Of a stretch of 44,642 nucleotides of DNA, positions 41,189 through 44,642 are shown piece after piece. Each line of letters begins with the position of its first letter. Positions within the stretch are counted from its first letter, which is position 1. The translations under genes and the position numbers were made by a program. The notes under the pieces are model-generated. The model saw nothing but the letters and a program-made list of their open reading frames with translations, was not told the origin of the DNA and made no database searches. This stretch comes from Planctomycetales bacterium (lineage in GTDB: Bacteria > Planctomycetota > Planctomycetia > Pirellulales > Pirellulaceae): the NCBI GenBank assembly GCA_020426845.1, contig JAGQPF010000345.1:1-44642 (forward strand), given 5' to 3'.

Positions 41189-41390
41189 GCGTGGGTGGGC
41201 GTGTGAGAGGTGGGAGCGAGGGTAGGGTGCTGGCCCCTGATCCCGGGTACCAGTTGGGGAAACTTCTATCCTAACAAGCCGCAACTAGGGGCGGAATGTG
41301 CTGCCGGGCTGCGACGCGCGACGGCAGCCCACAAAATGACGGCCCAAACGGCAGACGCCGGCTTGTTCGTCACAACCGGCCATCATGTGG

Positions 41391-41449
41391 CACAGGCTGC
41401 CAGCCTGTGATTGCCGTAGTTTTTGTGGCACAGGCTGCCAGCTTCACAG
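41391..41449. repeat. Two copies of the dispersed cacaggct palindrome
   Basis: A perfect copy (cacaggct-gcc-agcctgtg) at 41391-41409 is followed by a degenerate one at about 41429-41449 (cacaggctgccagcttcacag). They occupy the gap between the TatC gene start and the end of the SGNH hydrolase gene. The same palindrome lies at 26204. Confidence 0.8.
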
Positions 41450-41458
41450 CGGCAGATG

Positions 41459-42640
41459 TTAGCGAGCCCCGCGCAGATCGGCGGGTCGCGACGTCACTCG
41501 CTCGGCCTGCGACCGGCTCGAGTGCGTCGGCGGCTTTTCTAACAGGCTGCCTGCCAATTTCTCGGCGAGTTGGCGATGGCCGGCCGCGTTCAGATGTCCC
41601 TGCCCGTCGAAGTGAAATGCAGCAGGGCGGGGCAGGGCGGCCCGCATCTGCTCTGCGAGGCCGGGCAAATACGTGATCCCGGCCTGTTGGCAAATCTCGC
41701 GAAGTCGTCGCTCGGGGTGTTGGACGTCGAACTGTTCGGGGGCTTCCGACTCGCGGCGCAGCTGTTCCGAATAGTCCTCGTACACCTGCTCCGCAACCGG
41801 AACGAACGCCACGATCAGCTCCGCGCCATCCCGTTCGGTCTGCTTGCGCAACTCATCGAGTATCCGGCTCGTCAATGTCCAAGCTCGCTGCACCCGTTCC
41901 GACTCCCGGGTCAGGTAGGCGAGTTTGCTTTTATGGATCTCCTGCTCCCCACCCCGAATGGTCGCTCGAATCTCGCGAATCAAACGGTTCACTTTGCTCT
42001 GCTGCCATTCGTAAAACCGGCTTCGCCGCAGCTCTGCTCCCGCCGCCAGCCGCGCGGATGAACAGGGAACTCGCTCCAGCTCGCCACTTGAGTTGATGCG
42101 ATATCTGACAATCGGTTTGTTCGACAGCTCCTCGCTGTTGTCGACCATGTCGTCGGGCGAGACGGCGACGATCACCACATCGGGCTCGAGCTTTCGCACA
42201 ACTTCTTCATAGAGCGCCAATTGCTGTCCCGTGCTGGAGCCAACCACGCCGCAGTTCATCACCTCCCAACGCGTCCCGCGCGCCGCCGGGTTGGGGCGCT
42301 GATTGAGAATCTCCGCCATCTGCCCGGTCAGGCATTCCTCGTCGTTCAACGCGTGCGCCGCAATGTAGCTGTCGCCCAACACGGCGACGCGGACCACATT
42401 GTCCGGCTTGGGCACCGCGAAGTCGGGGCCGCGCAGTCCACATGCGTTGGCGCGAATGTCGATCGTGCGTTTCGACTCGTGGCTGTAGAACGGACGAGTC
42501 GTCGAAGGGAAGTAGCGCAGGCCGACTTGGTCATCGCGGCACGCCAGCTCGACGGGCGGCGGCGCGAAGCAACGCGTGCACAGTTCGAGCGTGCCGAGCA
42601 CGCAGATGACGGTGAGCAGTCGGCGAGCGATGGGCAACAT
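41459..42640 (-). CDS. SGNH/GDSL hydrolase-like protein, partner of the MBOAT protein
   Basis: The 393-residue protein begins with a hydrophobic anchor (RLLTVICVLGTLEL) and then an SGNH hydrolase fold: block I AVLGDSYIAAHAL (D90, S91), block III-like NCGVVGSSTGQQ and block V FDGQGHLNAAGH with H349. The aspartate is four residues before the histidine (D345) rather than the usual two or three, which is atypical. In AlgJ/AlgX- and PatB-like systems such proteins transfer acyl groups from a membrane MBOAT protein to an extracellular polymer. The MBOAT gene ends 10 bases upstream on the same strand, which supports that pairing. The ATG at 42640 starts the anchored sequence; upstream in-frame codons overlap the MBOAT gene. 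Confidence 0.9.
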   Translation of the reverse strand: MLPIARRLLTVICVLGTLELCTRCFAPPPVELACRDDQVGLRYFPSTTRPFYSHESKRTIDIRANACGLRGPDFAVPKPDNVVRVAVLGDSYIAAHALNDEECLTGQMAEILNQRPNPAARGTRWEVMNCGVVGSSTGQQLALYEEVVRKLEPDVVIVAVSPDDMVDNSEELSNKPIVRYRINSSGELERVPCSSARLAAGAELRRSRFYEWQQSKVNRLIREIRATIRGGEQEIHKSKLAYLTRESERVQRAWTLTSRILDELRKQTERDGAELIVAFVPVAEQVYEDYSEQLRRESEAPEQFDVQHPERRLREICQQAGITYLPGLAEQMRAALPRPAAFHFDGQGHLNAAGHRQLAEKLAGSLLEKPPTHSSRSQAERVTSRPADLRGAR

Positions 42641-42650
42641 GGACGGAGCA

Positions 42651-44120
42651 CTAAAACTGAAAGTAGACAAACGGGCTATGCTGCGTTTTGTCGGCAAATT
42701 GCACGACCAGCCAAAACACGGTGGTATAGACGGACCAGCGCAGCGGCTCGGGCCAATGACCGATCTCCAACGGACACTCGACGTTCCGCCGACACCATTC
42801 AACCAGCACCAGCGCGGCGACCAGATTGGCGGCGAGATAGATCGGGCCGCCAGCCCAATACTCGCGAGCCAGCATTTGTAGGCCCGCCGGATTCCACGCG
42901 TCGAGCGCCATCGTCTCCACGATCAACCAGCTGTCGCTCAGTGAGTCGGCTCGAAAGAAGACCCACAACAGGCTGACGCATCCGAACGTCAACAACATGC
43001 GGACGAGCGCCAACGGGGACGGCAACAGGCCGTCGCCTCCGGGCCGGCTCAGCTCGAACTCGTGTCGCTGCGGTTCACGGGGCCTCAAGCCCAACGAAGC
43101 GACGCCGTGGAGTCCGCCCCAGGCCAAAAAACGCCAGGCGGCGCCGTGCCAGAGTCCCGACAGCAGAAAGGTCGCGACCACGTTGCGTCGCTGTTGCCAA
43201 TGCCCCTCGCGGTTTCCACCCAGGGGGATATACACGTAGTCACGAAACCAACTGGACAGGGAGATGTGCCAGCGCTGCCAGAACTCCCACATGCTTTGTG
43301 AGAAGTAGGGATAGGCGAAGTTTCGCGAGAGCTGAATGCCGAACATCTTGGCCACGCCAATGGCGATGTCCGAATAGGCGCAGAAGTCGCAATAAATCTG
43401 AAACGAGAACAACACGGTCGCCACGGCCAACTCCGTGCCGCTCGCCTGCGCCGGATTTGCGTACGTCGCCACGACGATCTCCGCAAGCGTGTCGGCGATC
43501 ACGATCTTTTTGAACAGCCCCCACAACACGCGGCGGCAACCTTGTTGAAACTCCGGCGTCGACCAGCTGCGGGGCGTTTCGAATTGCGGCAGCAGTCGCG
43601 AGGCGCGTTCGATTGGACCGGCCACCAACTGCGGAAAGAACGACACAAACGCCAAATAGTCGAGCAAACTGTCGCGTGCCTTGAGGCGGCCGCGATAGAT
43701 GTCGATCGTATAACTGAGCGTCTGGAAGGTGTAAAAGCTGATGCCGACCGGCAGAATGATCAGCAACGCCGCCGGATGGGCGTTCATTCCGAACAGTTCG
43801 AGCAGTTGTCGGAAGCCGTCGAGAAAGAAGTTGAAATATTTGAAAAAGCCAAGCAGCCCCAGATTGCAGCCGATGCTGGCCCAGAGCCACGCGCGACGGA
43901 CTGCCGGCGACTCGGCGGCGTGCAGCGCGCGGCCAATGGCGAAATCAATCAGGCTGGATGCGAGCATCAAGCCGCAAAAACGCCAGTCCCAGTATCCATA
44001 AAAAAAGTAGCTGGCCGCCACCAACAACGCGTTCTGCCAACGCCGGCTGCTGCGCAGCAGCCAGTATGCCGACCAGATGATCGGCAGGAACAACAGAAAT
44101 GCCACGCTGGTAAAGCTCAA
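42651..44120 (-). CDS. MBOAT-family membrane O-acyltransferase (AlgI-like)
   Basis: The 489-residue integral membrane protein matches AlgI/PatA-type MBOAT enzymes: FLLFLPIIWSAYWLLR, FYGYWDWRFCGLMLASSL, ILPVGISFYTFQTLSYTIDI, FPQLVAGPIERASRLLPQF, WEFWQRWHISLSSWFRDYVY and IPLGGNREGHW. The catalytic histidine is H325 in FLLSGLWHGAAWRFLAWGG. These enzymes move an acyl group across the membrane for transfer to a polysaccharide. The start is uncertain: the TTG at 44120 with an aagg ribosome binding site gives the usual N-terminus, while the open frame extends to 44198. The SGNH gene follows 10 bases downstream on the same strand. Confidence 0.93.
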   Translation of the reverse strand: MSFTSVAFLLFLPIIWSAYWLLRSSRRWQNALLVAASYFFYGYWDWRFCGLMLASSLIDFAIGRALHAAESPAVRRAWLWASIGCNLGLLGFFKYFNFFLDGFRQLLELFGMNAHPAALLIILPVGISFYTFQTLSYTIDIYRGRLKARDSLLDYLAFVSFFPQLVAGPIERASRLLPQFETPRSWSTPEFQQGCRRVLWGLFKKIVIADTLAEIVVATYANPAQASGTELAVATVLFSFQIYCDFCAYSDIAIGVAKMFGIQLSRNFAYPYFSQSMWEFWQRWHISLSSWFRDYVYIPLGGNREGHWQQRRNVVATFLLSGLWHGAAWRFLAWGGLHGVASLGLRPREPQRHEFELSRPGGDGLLPSPLALVRMLLTFGCVSLLWVFFRADSLSDSWLIVETMALDAWNPAGLQMLAREYWAGGPIYLAANLVAALVLVEWCRRNVECPLEIGHWPEPLRWSVYTTVFWLVVQFADKTQHSPFVYFQF

Positions 44121-44642
44121 GCGATCGCCTTGAAGCGAGCAGAAACGTTTGCCGGCTAATGAAAATATTGAAATAGATCCAACGGGCAGTCGGAACACCG
44201 TTCATGCCGCGACGTGCTGTGCCGACTGCCGGCCCCAACCGTCTGTTCGGCGTGCCGATAAATGCACGGATTGGCACGGATCCCGCGAGAACGTCGCACA
44301 TTGGTCGCTTGGCGGCAAGGTCAGTTGCCGCCAGGCTGCTAGCAATGCTGGCGGGGGGAGATGATCCAGATGAATGGCAATGCCGTAGACACACCCGCCG
44401 CGAATGAGTACTCAACTAGCTTCGAACCGGCGCGCAACGCGCAACAACCCCGGGGACAGAAGTTAGCCCCGGGCGCAAGCCCGGGGATGGCGACGCGCAA
44501 CAAGCCCCGGCAGGGGCGACAGAAGTTAGCCCCAGGCGCGAGCCCGGGGATGGCGACGCGCAACAAGCCCCGGCAGGGGCGACAGAAGTTAGCCTCGGGC
44601 GCAAGCCCGGGGATGGCGACGCGCAACAAGCCCCGGCAGGGG
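44121..44642. other. 522-base gap ending in a repeat array at the window edge
   Basis: The gap upstream of the MBOAT gene has no convincing gene. Its right part is a 63-bp tandem repeat running off the window. The unit combines the hairpin gccccggcaggggc with the motif gttagccccgggcgc, a module that also builds the terminators and repeats at 28212-28390. Confidence 0.7.
44436..44642. repeat. 63-bp tandem repeat, more than three copies, continuing past the window
   Basis: The marker agttagcc recurs at 44461, 44524 and 44587, exactly 63 bp apart, and a diverged copy starts near 44436. The unit contains gccccggcaggggc and a cccgggcgc...agcccgggg inverted repeat. The array is cut by the end of the window, so its full length is unknown. 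Repeats are direct and gapless, so it is not a CRISPR. Confidence 0.92.

Noticed and set aside
44436..44642. 63-bp repeats at the right edge considered as a CRISPR array
   Set aside because: There are no unique spacers between copies; the whole unit is repeated.

Overview
The window looks like a piece of a Planctomycetota chromosome, most likely from the Pirellulales or a neighbouring order; this is judged from gene content only. The strongest markers are a planctomycete-type cytochrome (PSCyt/DUF1549/DUF1553) followed by a Tat-exported DUF1501 protein, a divergent secreted sulfatase, ThuA and SMP-30 family secreted proteins, a DUF1111 di-heme protein, a DUF3127 protein, a TatC with a long periplasmic insertion, and high-GC intergenic repeat families (for example cccggggc...gccccggg, and palindromes built on cacaggct/agcctgtg). 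No rRNA, tRNA, transposase, integrase, phage gene or CRISPR array was recognised.

Layout. 1-2559: 3' part of a large exported protein with FecR-like, HEAT and c-heme features. 3236-6455: a signalling operon of a REC-HDOD regulator, a CheY-like receiver and a CheX-histidine kinase fusion. 6527-10381 (minus): an unknown helical protein, a secreted triple-RidA protein and a lipoprotein-like protein with a methyltransferase-like fold. 10676-13146: ThuA protein, then on the minus strand a DUF3127 protein and an SMP-30/gluconolactonase-like protein, separated by a 90-bp nested palindrome. 13392-17630: lipoprotein, Ser/Thr kinase and a duplicated ABC-2 permease, nearly contiguous. 17658-19213: SLBB-like lipoprotein (minus), exported peroxiredoxin (plus) and a 54-bp tandem repeat. 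19214-25347: sulfatase divergent from the cytochrome/DUF1501 pair.

25460-28502: UPF0173 metal hydrolase, an exported protein of unknown role, a YfcE/MJ0936-type phosphoesterase, and a repeat-rich convergent gap with two terminator-like hairpins. 28503-30323 (minus): a radical SAM protein of the TIGR03960 type. 30550-33636: a compact operon of a Rieske-MazG fusion, an ABM monooxygenase-like protein, an XdhC/CoxI protein and a MocA-like nucleotidyltransferase. 33812-37489: a 901-residue membrane-anchored protein and an ABC ATPase. 37599-39167: DUF1111 di-heme protein. 39178-44120 (minus): unknown membrane protein, TatC, and an SGNH hydrolase paired with an MBOAT acyltransferase. The window ends inside a 63-bp tandem repeat.

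How the genes may work together. The DUF1549/DUF1501/sulfatase/ThuA/SMP-30 set fits the secreted polysaccharide-degrading lifestyle typical of the phylum, with TatC exporting folded proteins such as DUF1501. The XdhC and MocA genes point to maturation of a molybdenum hydroxylase encoded outside the window. The MBOAT/SGNH pair fits O-acetylation of an extracellular polymer. The features most worth a second look are the Rieske-MazG fusion, the kinase fused to a CheX phosphatase domain, the lipoprotein-like methyltransferase fold, the triple RidA protein lacking the usual arginine, and the nested palindrome upstream of DUF3127. All functional calls rest on reading motifs by eye; no database search was run.
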